Source of the DNA: JAWKWA01 sp041397765
GTDB lineage: Bacteria; Pseudomonadota; Alphaproteobacteria; Rhizobiales; Hyphomicrobiaceae
DNA: 64,000 nt
NCBI GenBank assembly: GCA_041397765.1
Contig: JAWKWA010000025.1
Location: 1 to 64,000, forward strand
Direction: 5' to 3'
The notes below the pieces were generated by a model. It had not been told where the DNA came from. It did no database searches and saw only the letters and a program-made list of their open reading frames with translations. Numbering within the stretch: the first letter of the stretch is position 1; each line of letters opens with the position of its first letter. A program made the translations under genes and the position numbers. This document shows positions 1 through 8,329 of the stretch, in pieces.

Positions 1-35
1 GCGCCTCCGATCCTCACTTCCGGCGGGATGGCCGC

Positions 36-713
36 ATGTGCTCGCGCTACGCTCTGATATCGCCCGGCGAGGCCGTCGCCCGCGTGCTCGGCACGACGAA
101 TGCACTGGTCTATCCGCCGCGCTACAACATCGCGCCGAGCGAGCCGGTCATGATCGTCCGTCTCGATCATCGGGGCGCGCGCGAGCAGGCGCTGGTCAGA
201 TGGGGGTTCGTGCCGGGCTGGGTGAAGGATCCAGGCGAGCTCGGGCTCATTTTCAACGCGCGGGCCGAGACCGCGGCCGACAAGCCGTCCTTCCGCGGCG
301 CCATGCGTCATCGGCGCTGCCTCGTGCCGTTCGATGGCTATTACGACTGGACGGGGGAGCGGGGGCGGAAGCAGGCCTTTCTCATCCGACCGCGCGGCGA
401 GGGTCCCTATGCCTTCGCCGGCCTGTGGGAGGGCTGGCTCGGCGCCGATGGAAGCGAGATCGAGACCATGGCGATCATGACGACGACAGCCAATCAGGAG
501 GCGGGGCGGATCGGCGCGCGCATGCCGGTGATCGTCGCGCCGGCCGCCTTCGCCGACTGGCTCGACATGCGCCAGCACGGGCCGGCCGGGATCGCGCACC
601 TGCTCGGGCCGGCTGGCGACGGGACCCTCGAGGTGGAGGAGGTGTCACGGCGGGTGAACGATCCGCGCGCCGAGGGGCCCGGGCTCTGGTCGCCGCCGGA
701 GGCGGGCTCGTGA
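36..713 (+). CDS. SOS response-associated peptidase (SRAP/YedK/HMCES family)
   Basis: This 225-aa protein begins Met-Cys; in the SRAP family Cys2 is exposed by Met removal and crosslinks to abasic sites in single-stranded DNA. The family core is visible: the NARAET motif at residues 74-79, RRCLVPFDGYYDW around 93-105, FAGLWEGW around 127-134 and ARMPVIV around 161-167. Two positions normally occupied by catalytic residues differ: the usual Glu of the YEW motif is Asp104, and the His normally two residues before RMP is Gly160. It may therefore be a divergent paralogue with altered crosslink chemistry. Its stop codon overlaps the GTG start of the next gene, so the two are probably cotranscribed. 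The family assignment is firm; activity is uncertain. Confidence 0.9.
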   Translation: MCSRYALISPGEAVARVLGTTNALVYPPRYNIAPSEPVMIVRLDHRGAREQALVRWGFVPGWVKDPGELGLIFNARAETAADKPSFRGAMRHRRCLVPFDGYYDWTGERGRKQAFLIRPRGEGPYAFAGLWEGWLGADGSEIETMAIMTTTANQEAGRIGARMPVIVAPAAFADWLDMRQHGPAGIAHLLGPAGDGTLEVEEVSRRVNDPRAEGPGLWSPPEAGS

Positions 714-1492
714 CGAGGGGAGCCGACGACAGGGAGGGGCGCAAGGCAGGCGACGGCCGCCGGCGCCTCGACATGGAGATCGTGGTGCGCGGCCTCGCGC
801 CGACGCGGGCGCGGGCACGCGACCTCGTGCTTGCCGGCGCCGTACGAGTGGCCGGGGCGGTCGCAACGAAGCCGGGCGCGACGGTCGGTGCGGCGAGCGC
901 GATCGAGGTCGAGGAGGCCGTGCGGCCCTATGTGTCGCGCGGTGGCGTCAAGCTCGCGCATGCGCTCGACCGGCTCGGCTTCTCGCCCGAGGGGCGGGTC
1001 TGTCTCGATATCGGGGCCTCGACGGGCGGCTTCACGGACGTGCTGCTGTCGCGCGGGGCGATCCGTGTGCATGCTGTCGATGTCGGACATGGCCAGCTCG
1101 CGGCGCGCCTTGCCGCCGACCGCCGCGTCGTCGTCCACGAAGGCGTCAACGCCCGTCATCTCGGCCAAGAGGCCATCGGCGAGGCGGTGGATGCGGTCGT
1201 CGCCGATGTCAGCTTCATCTCGCTGACGCTGGTGCTGCCGCCGGCCCTCGGTCTGACGCGCCCCGGGGCCTTTCTCGTGGCGCTCGTCAAGCCGCAGTTC
1301 GAGGCGGGCCGGGCGGCGGTCGGGCGGGGCGGCATCGTCACCGATGCGCGCGACCGGGCGGCCGCGCTCCATCGCGTCGAGGCGGCGATCGCGTCGATGC
1401 CCGGCTGGCGCATCGCCGGCACGTTGACATCGCCCATCGAGGGCCAGGACGGCAATGTCGAGATGCTGATCGGAGCCGAGCGCCATGCCTGA
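710..1492 (+). CDS. tlyA: TlyA-family rRNA (cytidine-2'-O)-methyltransferase
   Basis: A 260-aa protein with an N-terminal S4 RNA-binding domain (RLDMEIVVRGLAPTRARA onward) followed by an FtsJ/RrmJ-like methyltransferase fold. SAM-binding motif I is DIGASTGGFTDVLL, and VADVSFISL and LVKPQFEAG follow, as in TlyA proteins that 2'-O-methylate rRNA cytidines. I chose the GTG at 710 because it overlaps the upstream stop (GTGA) and retains the whole S4 domain; the ATG at 772 would cut into it. The gene ends 8 bp inside the next methyltransferase gene, suggesting translational coupling. Family assignment is firm; the exact target nucleotide is inferred from the family. Confidence 0.93.
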   Translation: MTRGADDREGRKAGDGRRRLDMEIVVRGLAPTRARARDLVLAGAVRVAGAVATKPGATVGAASAIEVEEAVRPYVSRGGVKLAHALDRLGFSPEGRVCLDIGASTGGFTDVLLSRGAIRVHAVDVGHGQLAARLAADRRVVVHEGVNARHLGQEAIGEAVDAVVADVSFISLTLVLPPALGLTRPGAFLVALVKPQFEAGRAAVGRGGIVTDARDRAAALHRVEAAIASMPGWRIAGTLTSPIEGQDGNVEMLIGAERHA

Positions 1493-2714
1493 GGTCGTCA
1501 TCACGCGACTCGGTGCGCAAGGCGACGGCGTGGCGGAGACCGCCGAGGGGCCGGTCCACATCGCGGGCACGTTGCCGGGCGAGCGGGTGGAGGCGGAGAT
1601 CGCCGGCACGCGGGGCCGGCTCGGGCGGATCGTGTCGGCGAGCGCGGAGCGCATTCTGCCCGCCTGCCGTCATTTCGGAAGTTGCGGGGGCTGCAAGCTG
1701 CAGCACATGGCGCCGCCGGCCTATCTCGCCTTCAAGCGCGCAGTGGTGGCGAGGGCGCTGGCGCAGCGCGGCATCGACGTGGAGCCTCAGCCGGTGATCG
1801 CCATTCCGCCGGCCTCGCGGCGGCGGGTGACGCTGTCGGCGCGCCGGACACGCAAGTCGGTCGTGCTCGGCTTCCACGGCCTGTCGAGTGCCGAGATCGT
1901 GCCGGTCGAGCATTGCCCGATCGCCGTTCCGCGGATCGACGAGGCGCTCGAGGGACTGCGGGCGCTGGTGGCACCGCTGCTCACGCGCAAGGGCGAGGCC
2001 CGCCTGACGGTGACGGCGGCGACGAGCGGGCTCGACGTCGAGATCGTCGGCGCCGGCAGCGAGCTTTCGGCAGACCGCCGCCAGGAGGCTTCTGAGGCAG
2101 CGGCCCTGTTGGGGGCGGTGCGCGTGACGCTCGGAGGGGAACCGCTCTACCAGGCCGGCGAGGCGGCGGTGTCGATCGCGGGGGCGGCAGTGCCGCTGCC
2201 GCCGGGAGCGTTCCTGCAGGCGACGGCGCAGTCCGAGGCGGCGATCACCGGGATCGTGCTCGTGGGCGTGGCCGGAGCAAGGCGCGTCGCCGATCTCTAT
2301 GCCGGCATCGGAACCTTCACGCTCGCCCTGGCACGCGGCTCGGAGGTGACGGCGGTCGAGGGGGACAGGGCGCCGCTCGCCGCGCTGAAGGTCGCGGCCG
2401 GCCGGGCCAAGGGGCTGAAGCCGGTCGCGACGCTCCGGCGCGATCTGGAACGCGAGCCGCTCGCCGGTGGCGAGCTCGGCGCCTTCGATGCCGTGGTGCT
2501 CGATCCGCCGTTCGCCGGGGCGAGGCGGCAGGCTGAGGCGCTGGCGGGCTCGCGGATCGGGCGGATCGTGATGGTGTCGTGCAATCCCGCGACGCTCGCG
2601 CGCGACCTTCAGATCCTCATCGAGGGCGGCTACCGCCTCCAGCGCGTCGTGCCGGTCGACCAGTTCCTGTGGTCGGCCCATGTCGAGGTTGTCGCGCATC
2701 TTGCACGCGGCTGA
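1485..2714 (+). CDS. RumA/TrmA-family RNA 5-methyluridine methyltransferase
   Basis: A 409-aa class I SAM-dependent RNA methyltransferase. A short TRAM-like N-terminus is followed by a cysteine cluster at residues 61, 67 and 70 (CRHFGSCGGC), with a further Cys in VEHCPIAVP, matching the 4Fe-4S ligands of RumA-type enzymes. The C-terminal domain has DLYAGIGTFTLALA as the SAM motif, DPPFAGAR, and VSCNPATLARD containing the catalytic cysteine. These enzymes methylate C5 of specific uridines in 23S rRNA (or tRNA). The gene overlaps tlyA by 8 bp, giving a three-gene run of nucleic-acid maintenance functions. Which uridine is modified cannot be read from the sequence. Confidence 0.92.
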   Translation: MPEVVITRLGAQGDGVAETAEGPVHIAGTLPGERVEAEIAGTRGRLGRIVSASAERILPACRHFGSCGGCKLQHMAPPAYLAFKRAVVARALAQRGIDVEPQPVIAIPPASRRRVTLSARRTRKSVVLGFHGLSSAEIVPVEHCPIAVPRIDEALEGLRALVAPLLTRKGEARLTVTAATSGLDVEIVGAGSELSADRRQEASEAAALLGAVRVTLGGEPLYQAGEAAVSIAGAAVPLPPGAFLQATAQSEAAITGIVLVGVAGARRVADLYAGIGTFTLALARGSEVTAVEGDRAPLAALKVAAGRAKGLKPVATLRRDLEREPLAGGELGAFDAVVLDPPFAGARRQAEALAGSRIGRIVMVSCNPATLARDLQILIEGGYRLQRVVPVDQFLWSAHVEVVAHLARG

Positions 2715-2743
2715 GGATCGACCGACAGGGACCTTGAACGGCG

Positions 2744-2771
2744 AACGGCCGGAGATCGCTCCCCGGCCGTT
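2744..2771. terminator. bidirectional hairpin between convergent genes
   Basis: A perfect 9-bp inverted repeat (AACGGCCGG and its complement) with a 10-nt loop lies between the stop codons of the convergent RumA-like gene and RTX protease gene. It ends in TT on the plus strand and has no long T run. Confidence 0.6.
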
Positions 2772-2806
2772 GACACATCATCATGCAGAGGCTGGAGCCT
2801 CTTCGA

Positions 2807-3865
2807 TCAGAGAATGAAATCCGAGGCGGAGAGGGTGACGAGGCCCTTCAGCTCGATCTGGAACTCGCTCGAGCCGTCGGTGTCGACATCGCCATAGATC
2901 ACCGTCTTGTCGTTGGCGGTGCCGGAATAGTTGAACTTCTGGTAGCGGATTTCGCCACCGGTGCCGAACAGCAGCCCGCTGTGGAAGCTGCTCGTGCCGA
3001 TGAAATTGAACGCCTGGTTGCCGCCCCAGTAGGTCGAGGCGTCCATGCCCGAGAGGTCGATCTTGTCGGTGCCGTGCTTGAAGTCCATGATCTTGTCGCG
3101 GGTCGAGGCGGAGTTGCCGGTCTCGTAGCGGCTGTCATAGTCGAAATAGTCGCGGCCGCTCTGGCCATACATTGTGTCGCGACCCATGCCGCCGTCGATC
3201 AGGTCGTTGCCGCCGCCGGCATAGATGACGTCGTTGCCGCCGAGCGCATAGAAGCCGTTCATACCCGACGTGCCGTAGAGCGTGTTGGCGCCACTGGTGC
3301 CGTTGATGCCCATCTGGCTCGATAGCGACATGTTGCCGTACTGCTCGGTGTAGTATTCCTGCGTCCAGAAATAGTTCTGGAAGCCGGACAGCGTCAGGTC
3401 CGACATGATGGTGCCGGTGGTCGTATAGCCGTTGTAGGTGGCGCCGCCGGCATATTCGTCGAAATTGCCGAACATGTGCCCGGCCTCGTGGGCGGCGATC
3501 TCGTCCTGCATGTCGTTCGACCAGCCCGAGGGATTGGTCAGATACCAGTTGGTCATGTTGGTGCCGCCGGTGCCGGCATGCACGTTGACGGTGTGGTGCT
3601 GGCCCGAGGTCACGAAATCGAAGTCCATCTTCACTTCGTAGAGGCGGGCGCCGTCGTTGAAGAAGACCTTGTTGTTCCAGATGGTGTTGACGCCGTTCTC
3701 CCATTGGGTGGCGGTGGCGCCGGCATTGGCGCCGACGAGCTTGACGTCGAGCTCGGTCAGGACCTCATTGTTCTGGAAGGTGAGGTCGTACTTCACGTCC
3801 CAGGCGAAACCGCCGTCGGCGCGATCCTCGTGGTAGTTGATGTGCTTGGTACCGAAGGCTGCCAT
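2807..3865 (-). CDS. RTX-type zinc metalloprotease, type I secretion substrate
   Basis: A 352-aa protein with no signal peptide. HEAGH at residues 126-130 followed by Asp136 gives an HExxH-x5-D zinc site like that of metzincin proteases. Glycine/aspartate-rich calcium-binding repeats of the RTX kind follow (GGNDVIYAGGGNDLIDGG and neighbours, roughly residues 212-245), and then a C-terminal beta-roll region of serralysin type ending SASDFIL, a typical uncleaved type I secretion signal. The start has a good ribosome-binding site (AGGAGA). Predicted role: a secreted, calcium-stabilised protease. No ABC exporter, membrane fusion protein or outer-membrane channel gene is in this window, so export must depend on genes elsewhere. 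The catalytic domain is not close to any serralysin I can recall. Confidence 0.8.
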   Translation of the reverse strand: MAAFGTKHINYHEDRADGGFAWDVKYDLTFQNNEVLTELDVKLVGANAGATATQWENGVNTIWNNKVFFNDGARLYEVKMDFDFVTSGQHHTVNVHAGTGGTNMTNWYLTNPSGWSNDMQDEIAAHEAGHMFGNFDEYAGGATYNGYTTTGTIMSDLTLSGFQNYFWTQEYYTEQYGNMSLSSQMGINGTSGANTLYGTSGMNGFYALGGNDVIYAGGGNDLIDGGMGRDTMYGQSGRDYFDYDSRYETGNSASTRDKIMDFKHGTDKIDLSGMDASTYWGGNQAFNFIGTSSFHSGLLFGTGGEIRYQKFNYSGTANDKTVIYGDVDTDGSSEFQIELKGLVTLSASDFIL

Positions 3866-4141
3866 GGTCTCATCTCCTCTTGGATGCGTAGCCAGCTCGG
3901 GCTTACGGCTGTCAGACGGCCCGGCTGACCGGAGCAGCTCCTGGCGGGCGGGGCAGGGGGCCGAGTGTCATCGGTTGGCAGCGGCGGTCCGGCTCTTGAT
4001 GTCCTGTTGCCCGTCGTGCTGAGACGGATTTGGGAAGAGTGCACGTATGATCAAGTTCGCGTGAGCCCGCCGCGGGGATGGAAATGAGTCACCCCCGTGA
4101 CAGGCGTCTGTCATGGGGTCGTCAAAGGAGGAAATCGGGAC

Positions 4142-4528
4142 ATGGTCCGCAAGCTGATCTCGTCGGGATCGCCGTTCGAGGAGAAGGCCGCCTATTCGCG
4201 CGCCGTGGTCGACGGCGACCTCATCATGGTGTCGGGGACGACCGGGTTCGACTACAAGACGATGACGATCTCGGCGGATATCGCCGAGCAGGCCGACCAG
4301 TGCTTCCGCAATATCGCGGCGGCGCTCGGCGAGGCGGGGGCGAGCCTCGCGGACACCCTGCGGGTGACCTACATCCTGCCCGATGTCAGCCAGTTCGAGA
4401 AAGTCTGGCCGGTCTTGCGCAAGCATCTCGGCGACGTGCGCCCGGCCTCGACCGCCTTCGAGGCGCGGCTCATCGATCCGCGCATGAAGATCGAGATCGA
4501 GGTGACGGCACGCCGGCCGAGGGGCTGA
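4142..4528 (+). CDS. RidA family (YjgF/YER057c) protein
   Basis: A 128-aa small single-domain protein of the RidA family, whose founding members deaminate reactive enamine/imine intermediates from PLP enzymes. The RidA fold is recognisable from AYSRAVVDGDLIMVSGTTGFD at the N-terminus, AALGEAGASLADTLRVTYIL in the middle, and the C-terminal RPASTAFEARLIDPRMKIEIEV with the arginine that binds the substrate carboxylate. The ATG at 4142 is preceded by a strong AAAGGAGG site 10 nt upstream; an upstream in-frame ATG at 4097 has no such site. It is probably monocistronic or followed by the Hsp70 gene 69 bp downstream. The exact RidA subgroup cannot be decided. Confidence 0.88.
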   Translation: MVRKLISSGSPFEEKAAYSRAVVDGDLIMVSGTTGFDYKTMTISADIAEQADQCFRNIAAALGEAGASLADTLRVTYILPDVSQFEKVWPVLRKHLGDVRPASTAFEARLIDPRMKIEIEVTARRPRG

Positions 4529-4597
4529 TCACGTCCTGGCGCGTGACGGATCTTTGACGATTGCCCGGCGCTCCGCCGCCGGGCAATCACGCGCACC

Positions 4598-5875
4598 ATG
4601 ATGAATCCCTCCCCCATCCTCTGCGGCATCGATTTCGGCACCTCCAACTCGACCGTCGCGGTCGTCGCCGATGGCGAGACCACGCTCGTGCCGCTCGAGG
4701 ACGGCCAGACCAGCATGCCGAGCGCGATCTTCCACCCGGCGGGCGGGGAGCCGCCGGTCTATGGGCGCGCGGCGGTCGCGGCCTATACGGCGCGCGAGCC
4801 CGGGCGGCTGATGCGGTCGCTGAAGTCGATCCTCGGCTCCGATCTGATCGCCGAGAGGACGGCGGTCGGGGGCAGGATGAGGAGCTTCGAGGAAATCCTC
4901 GTCGGCTTCGTCGGCCATCTCAAACAGAAGGCCGAGGCTCATGCCGGCCGGCCGATCCGGCATGTGGTGATGGGCCGGCCCGTCCACTTCGTCGACAACG
5001 ATCCGGCCGCCGACCGGCGGGCCGAGCGCAAGCTCGGTGCGATCGCGCGGGCGGCCGGTTTCACGGACGTCGTCTTCCAGTTCGAGCCGATCGCGGCTGC
5101 GATGTGCTTCGAGGCATCGCTCACAGAGGAGGAGACGGTGTTCGTCGCCGACATCGGCGGCGGCACGGCGGACTTCTCGATCGTGAAGATCGGCCGCGGG
5201 CATGGCAGCGAGACGGGGCGTGCCGGCGACATCCGGGCGAGCCACGGCATCCGCGTCGGCGGCACCAATCTCGATACGCGGCTCAGCCTGGCGACGGTGA
5301 TGCCGCAGCTCGGCAGCCGCTCGCTGACCGAGGAGGGGCTCGACCTGCCGCGCTGGCCGTTCGTCGAACTCGCGACCTGGCACATGATCCACCGTATCGC
5401 GACGCCCGCGAAGCTGCGGATGCTGAAGGAGATCCAGCGCAGCGCCGCCGAGCCGGAGCTGTTCGGCCGCTATATGGGGGTGATCGAGCGGGAGAGCGGG
5501 CATCTGCTGGCGGCGAGCGTGGAACGGGCGAAGATCGAGCTGTCGCGGGTGGAGGAGGTCCGCATCGATCTCGATGCGGCCGTGCCGGGCGTCACGCTCG
5601 AGGCGACGCGGACGGTGCTCGACAGTGCGATCTCGCGCGAGCTGGAGCGGCTGACCGGCGCGGTCGAGGCGACGCGCAGCGCCGCCGGCGAGGCCGGGGG
5701 ACAGGTCGGCACGCTGTTCCTCACCGGCGGGACATCGGCGGTGCCGGCGGTGCGCAGCCTGCTCGCCCGCGCCTTTGGGAATGCACGTACGGTCGAGGGC
5801 GATCTCTTCGACAGCGTCGGCATGGGCCTCGCCCTCGATGCGCAGCGCCGCTTCGCAGGGGAGGTGGGCGGCTAG
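4598..5875 (+). CDS. Hsp70 family protein (YegD-like chaperone)
   Basis: A 425-aa actin/Hsp70-fold ATPase. The phosphate-1 loop is CGIDFGTSNSTVAVV near the N-terminus and the phosphate-2 loop is VADIGGGTADFSIVKI around residues 184-199; FLTGGTSAVPAVRSLL near the C-terminus is the adenosine-binding motif. The protein is close to YegD length and lacks the DnaK substrate-binding domain and lid, so it is a stand-alone nucleotide-binding protein of unknown client. There are two adjacent ATGs (4598 and 4601). The stop codon lies directly against a short dispersed repeat that continues into the intergenic region. It converges with the GntR gene. Confidence 0.88.
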   Translation: MMNPSPILCGIDFGTSNSTVAVVADGETTLVPLEDGQTSMPSAIFHPAGGEPPVYGRAAVAAYTAREPGRLMRSLKSILGSDLIAERTAVGGRMRSFEEILVGFVGHLKQKAEAHAGRPIRHVVMGRPVHFVDNDPAADRRAERKLGAIARAAGFTDVVFQFEPIAAAMCFEASLTEEETVFVADIGGGTADFSIVKIGRGHGSETGRAGDIRASHGIRVGGTNLDTRLSLATVMPQLGSRSLTEEGLDLPRWPFVELATWHMIHRIATPAKLRMLKEIQRSAAEPELFGRYMGVIERESGHLLAASVERAKIELSRVEEVRIDLDAAVPGVTLEATRTVLDSAISRELERLTGAVEATRSAAGEAGGQVGTLFLTGGTSAVPAVRSLLARAFGNARTVEGDLFDSVGMGLALDAQRRFAGEVGG

Positions 5876-5909
5876 TGGTTCGATTCCGACATTTGCATCC
5901 CGTTTCAGT
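5872..5909. repeat. dispersed repeat, copy 1 (half element)
   Basis: Starting at the Hsp70 stop codon, a block containing CGACATTTGCATCCCG matches positions 52656-52690 with about three mismatches and one 2-nt gap. The second copy is part of a 111-bp inverted-repeat element; here only one arm is visible. Confidence 0.6.
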
Positions 5910-5969
5910 GTCGCGAGCGGCAGCCAAGGCGTCAGATCCGCTCCTCCTCGGCGTCGTCGGGCAGAGCAG

Positions 5970-6824
5970 TCAGCGAAAGGCATTGTCGACGACGCCGACC
6001 CAGCCCGACAGGAAGCGCTCGGCGGCGGCGACATAGGCCATCACGTGATCGGCCATGGCGTTGGCGGCCTCGCGGCTGTCATGGCGGGCGACCGCATCGG
6101 CGACGCGCGAGAGGTTCTCCACGTCGAGAACGCCGTCATAGACAGTGTTGCGGTTGAGGTACCAGAACCGCAGATTGGTGTTGTGCAGATCCTCGAGCAA
6201 CTCGATCAGCAGGGGATTGCCGGCGATCCGCGCGAGCTCGGCGTGAAAGAGGCGGTCCGTCTCGATGAAGGCGGCGATCTCCTGGCGGGCGCGCAAGTCG
6301 CGCAGCCGCTCGACGATGCCGCGCAAGGCCGCGACATCGGCCTCGCCGGCACTGGCGGCGGCGAGCGCCGCGGTCGCCCGCTCCAGCGGCAGGCGAACCT
6401 CGTAGGTGGCGCGCGCGGTGCCGTAATCCACAGGCGAGACGATGGCGCCCTTGTTGGGCTCGAGCGTCACCAGCCGCTGGTGGGCGAGCTTGAAGAGGAT
6501 CTCGCGCAAGGGGGTGCGGCTGATGCGGTGGCGGGCCGCGAGCTCGCGCTCGTTGATGGGCGAGCCGGGCCGCATCTGGCAGAAGATGATGGCATTGCGG
6601 ATGGCCTCGTAGGCGAGCTGCTTGGTCGAGCGCGAGGTGTCGCGCGGCGCCGGCAAAGCGGCGTCCTTGCCGGCCTTTTCAGGCCCTTCGAGGCGCAGGC
6701 CGGATCTCGGCGCGCCGCCCTTGGATTTGGCCGGAGCCGCTTTCACGGAGACGCCCGTCTTGCGGGCGGGGAGCGTCGTGCGGCGATCCGGGACGGCACG
6801 CCGGCCGGTCGTCTTGTCGGACAC
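5970..6824 (-). CDS. GntR family transcriptional regulator, FCD (FadR-like) subgroup
   Basis: A 284-aa regulator. A basic, low-complexity N-terminal extension of about 60 residues precedes the winged helix (QLAYEAIRNAIIFCQMRPG ... ISRTPLREILFKLAHQRLV, roughly residues 70-135). The all-alpha FCD effector domain follows, with histidines (FHAEL, HDSREAANAMADHVMAYV) in the usual metal/ligand-binding positions. It is divergent from the aap operon with 325 bp between the starts, so control of amino-acid uptake is the simplest hypothesis. The effector is unknown. The basic extension is unusual for the family and may be partly an upstream start artefact. Confidence 0.88.
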   Translation of the reverse strand: MSDKTTGRRAVPDRRTTLPARKTGVSVKAAPAKSKGGAPRSGLRLEGPEKAGKDAALPAPRDTSRSTKQLAYEAIRNAIIFCQMRPGSPINERELAARHRISRTPLREILFKLAHQRLVTLEPNKGAIVSPVDYGTARATYEVRLPLERATAALAAASAGEADVAALRGIVERLRDLRARQEIAAFIETDRLFHAELARIAGNPLLIELLEDLHNTNLRFWYLNRNTVYDGVLDVENLSRVADAVARHDSREAANAMADHVMAYVAAAERFLSGWVGVVDNAFR

Positions 6825-7045
6825 GGGGGGCGTCTCCTGGAAAAGGGCACGGCGGGCCGCCGGGGCGACGCGCCGAGCCGGTGGAATCTACCCATTCGGG
6901 CCATAAGCTCTTGCGATCGGGTGCGATCGTGCCATCATGCCGGTCATTCGGTCCGCGAGGACCGATGTCCACGGCCGTCGCACGGGCGTTGTCCAGGGCC
7001 GTCGAACGGCCACAGCGGCGCGTGTCGGGCGATCCGGTATTTCCC

Positions 7046-7098
7046 TGGCATACCACAGGAATGCTGCGGTTGACAGCATAGCCTCCCGACACTAAACG
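7046..7098 (+). promoter_or_regulatory. candidate aapJ promoter with GntR-type operator
   Basis: TGGCATACCA at 7046-7055 is a near-palindrome of the kind bound by FCD-type GntR regulators. It is followed by TTGACA at 7070-7075 and, after 17 bp, the weak -10 candidate TAAACG at 7093-7098. The aapJ start is 52 nt further on. The regulator gene lies divergently. The assignment is from pattern only. Confidence 0.4.
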
Positions 7099-7149
7099 AT
7101 GTGGACCCGGATTTTTCTACTTCAAGAAGCATTCCTAAGGAGGACGCAC

Positions 7150-8202
7150 ATGGAGTTCCGTTTGAAATCCGTCGCATTCGCGGTCGCCCTGGCGGGCGTC
7201 ACGGCAGCGGCGGGCAGCGCCTCTGCAGCCGACGGGCCGACGCTTGCGGCTGTCAAGGCGGCCGGCGAGCTCAAATGCGGCGTGAATACCGGTCTCGGCG
7301 GTTTCTCGATCCCCGACAGCGCCGGCAACTGGACGGGCCTCGATGTCGATGTCTGCCGCGCGGTCGCGGCGGCCGTGCTCGGCGACGGCAACAAGGTCAA
7401 GTTCATCGGCCTGTCCGCCCAGCAGCGCTTCACCGCTCTGCAGAACGGCGAGGTCGACATCCTCTCGCGCAACACCACCTGGACGCTGCAGCGCGACACC
7501 AAGCTCGGCCTCAACTTCACGAACGTGACGTTCTATGACGGCCAGGGCTTCATGGTGCCGAAGAAGCTCGGCGTGAAGAGCGCCAAGGAGCTCAACGGCG
7601 CGACGGTCTGCGTGCAGACAGGTACGACCACCGAGCTCAACCTCGCCGACTACTTCCGGGCCCAGGGCATGGAGTTCAAGCCGGTCGTCATCGAGAACCA
7701 GCAGGAAGTGCTCGCGGCCTTCATCTCCGGCCGCTGCGACGTCTATACGACGGACGCCTCGGGCCTCGCCTCGCAGCTCGTCAACGACATTCCCGGCGGC
7801 GCCAACGATTACATGATCCTGCCGGAGATCATCTCCAAGGAGCCGCTCGGCCCGTCGGTCCGCCAGGGCGACGAGCAGTGGACGGACATCGTCAAGTACG
7901 TGACCTTCGCGCTGATCCAGGCCGAGGAGTCGGGCATCACGGCGGCCAATGCCGACGAGATGGCGGGTTCCTCCAAGGATCCGAACGTGCTCGCCATGCT
8001 CGGCGTGCCCAATGCCGAGGGCAAGACCTCGGGTAACGGCGAGGCGCTCGGCCTCGACGAGCAGTGGGCGCTGCGCGCCATCAAGGCGGTCGGCAATTAC
8101 GGCGAGATCTTCGACCGCAACATCAAGCCTCTCGGCCTCGAGCGCGGCATCAACGCGCTGTGGACCAAGGGCGGCCTGATGTACAACCCGCCGCTCCGCT
8201 AA
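7150..8202 (+). CDS. aapJ: general L-amino acid ABC transporter, periplasmic binding protein
   Basis: A 350-aa protein with a clear Sec signal peptide (hydrophobic stretch to AAAGSASA, cleavage near residue 27). The family-3 solute-binding fold follows: LKCGVNTGLGGFSIPDSAGNWTG, DVDVCRAVAAAVLGD and VCVQTGTTTELNL. It binds a broad range of L-amino acids in the Aap system of rhizobia. I chose the ATG at 7150 because AAGGAGG lies just upstream and the signal peptide begins there. It is the first gene of aapJQMP and is followed by a strong hairpin, which would let it be made in excess over the membrane subunits. Confidence 0.93.
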   Translation: MEFRLKSVAFAVALAGVTAAAGSASAADGPTLAAVKAAGELKCGVNTGLGGFSIPDSAGNWTGLDVDVCRAVAAAVLGDGNKVKFIGLSAQQRFTALQNGEVDILSRNTTWTLQRDTKLGLNFTNVTFYDGQGFMVPKKLGVKSAKELNGATVCVQTGTTTELNLADYFRAQGMEFKPVVIENQQEVLAAFISGRCDVYTTDASGLASQLVNDIPGGANDYMILPEIISKEPLGPSVRQGDEQWTDIVKYVTFALIQAEESGITAANADEMAGSSKDPNVLAMLGVPNAEGKTSGNGEALGLDEQWALRAIKAVGNYGEIFDRNIKPLGLERGINALWTKGGLMYNPPLR

Positions 8203-8217
8203 AGGTCGGAAGACATT

Positions 8218-8246
8218 GAAGGCCGCACCCCCGTGGTGCGGCCTTC
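8218..8246 (+). terminator. attenuating hairpin after aapJ
   Basis: A perfect 12-bp stem (GAAGGCCGCACC and its complement) with a 5-nt loop sits 15 nt after the aapJ stop, followed by only a weak pyrimidine tract. Position and strength fit partial termination or mRNA 3'-end protection that favours the binding protein. Confidence 0.7.
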
Positions 8247-8329
8247 TCTCCATCGGCGCCATCCATCGCTGATCGTGATGCGCGTGGCACCAAGCAACGG
8301 GTGACAGACAACTCGGCCGGGCAGGGCTC

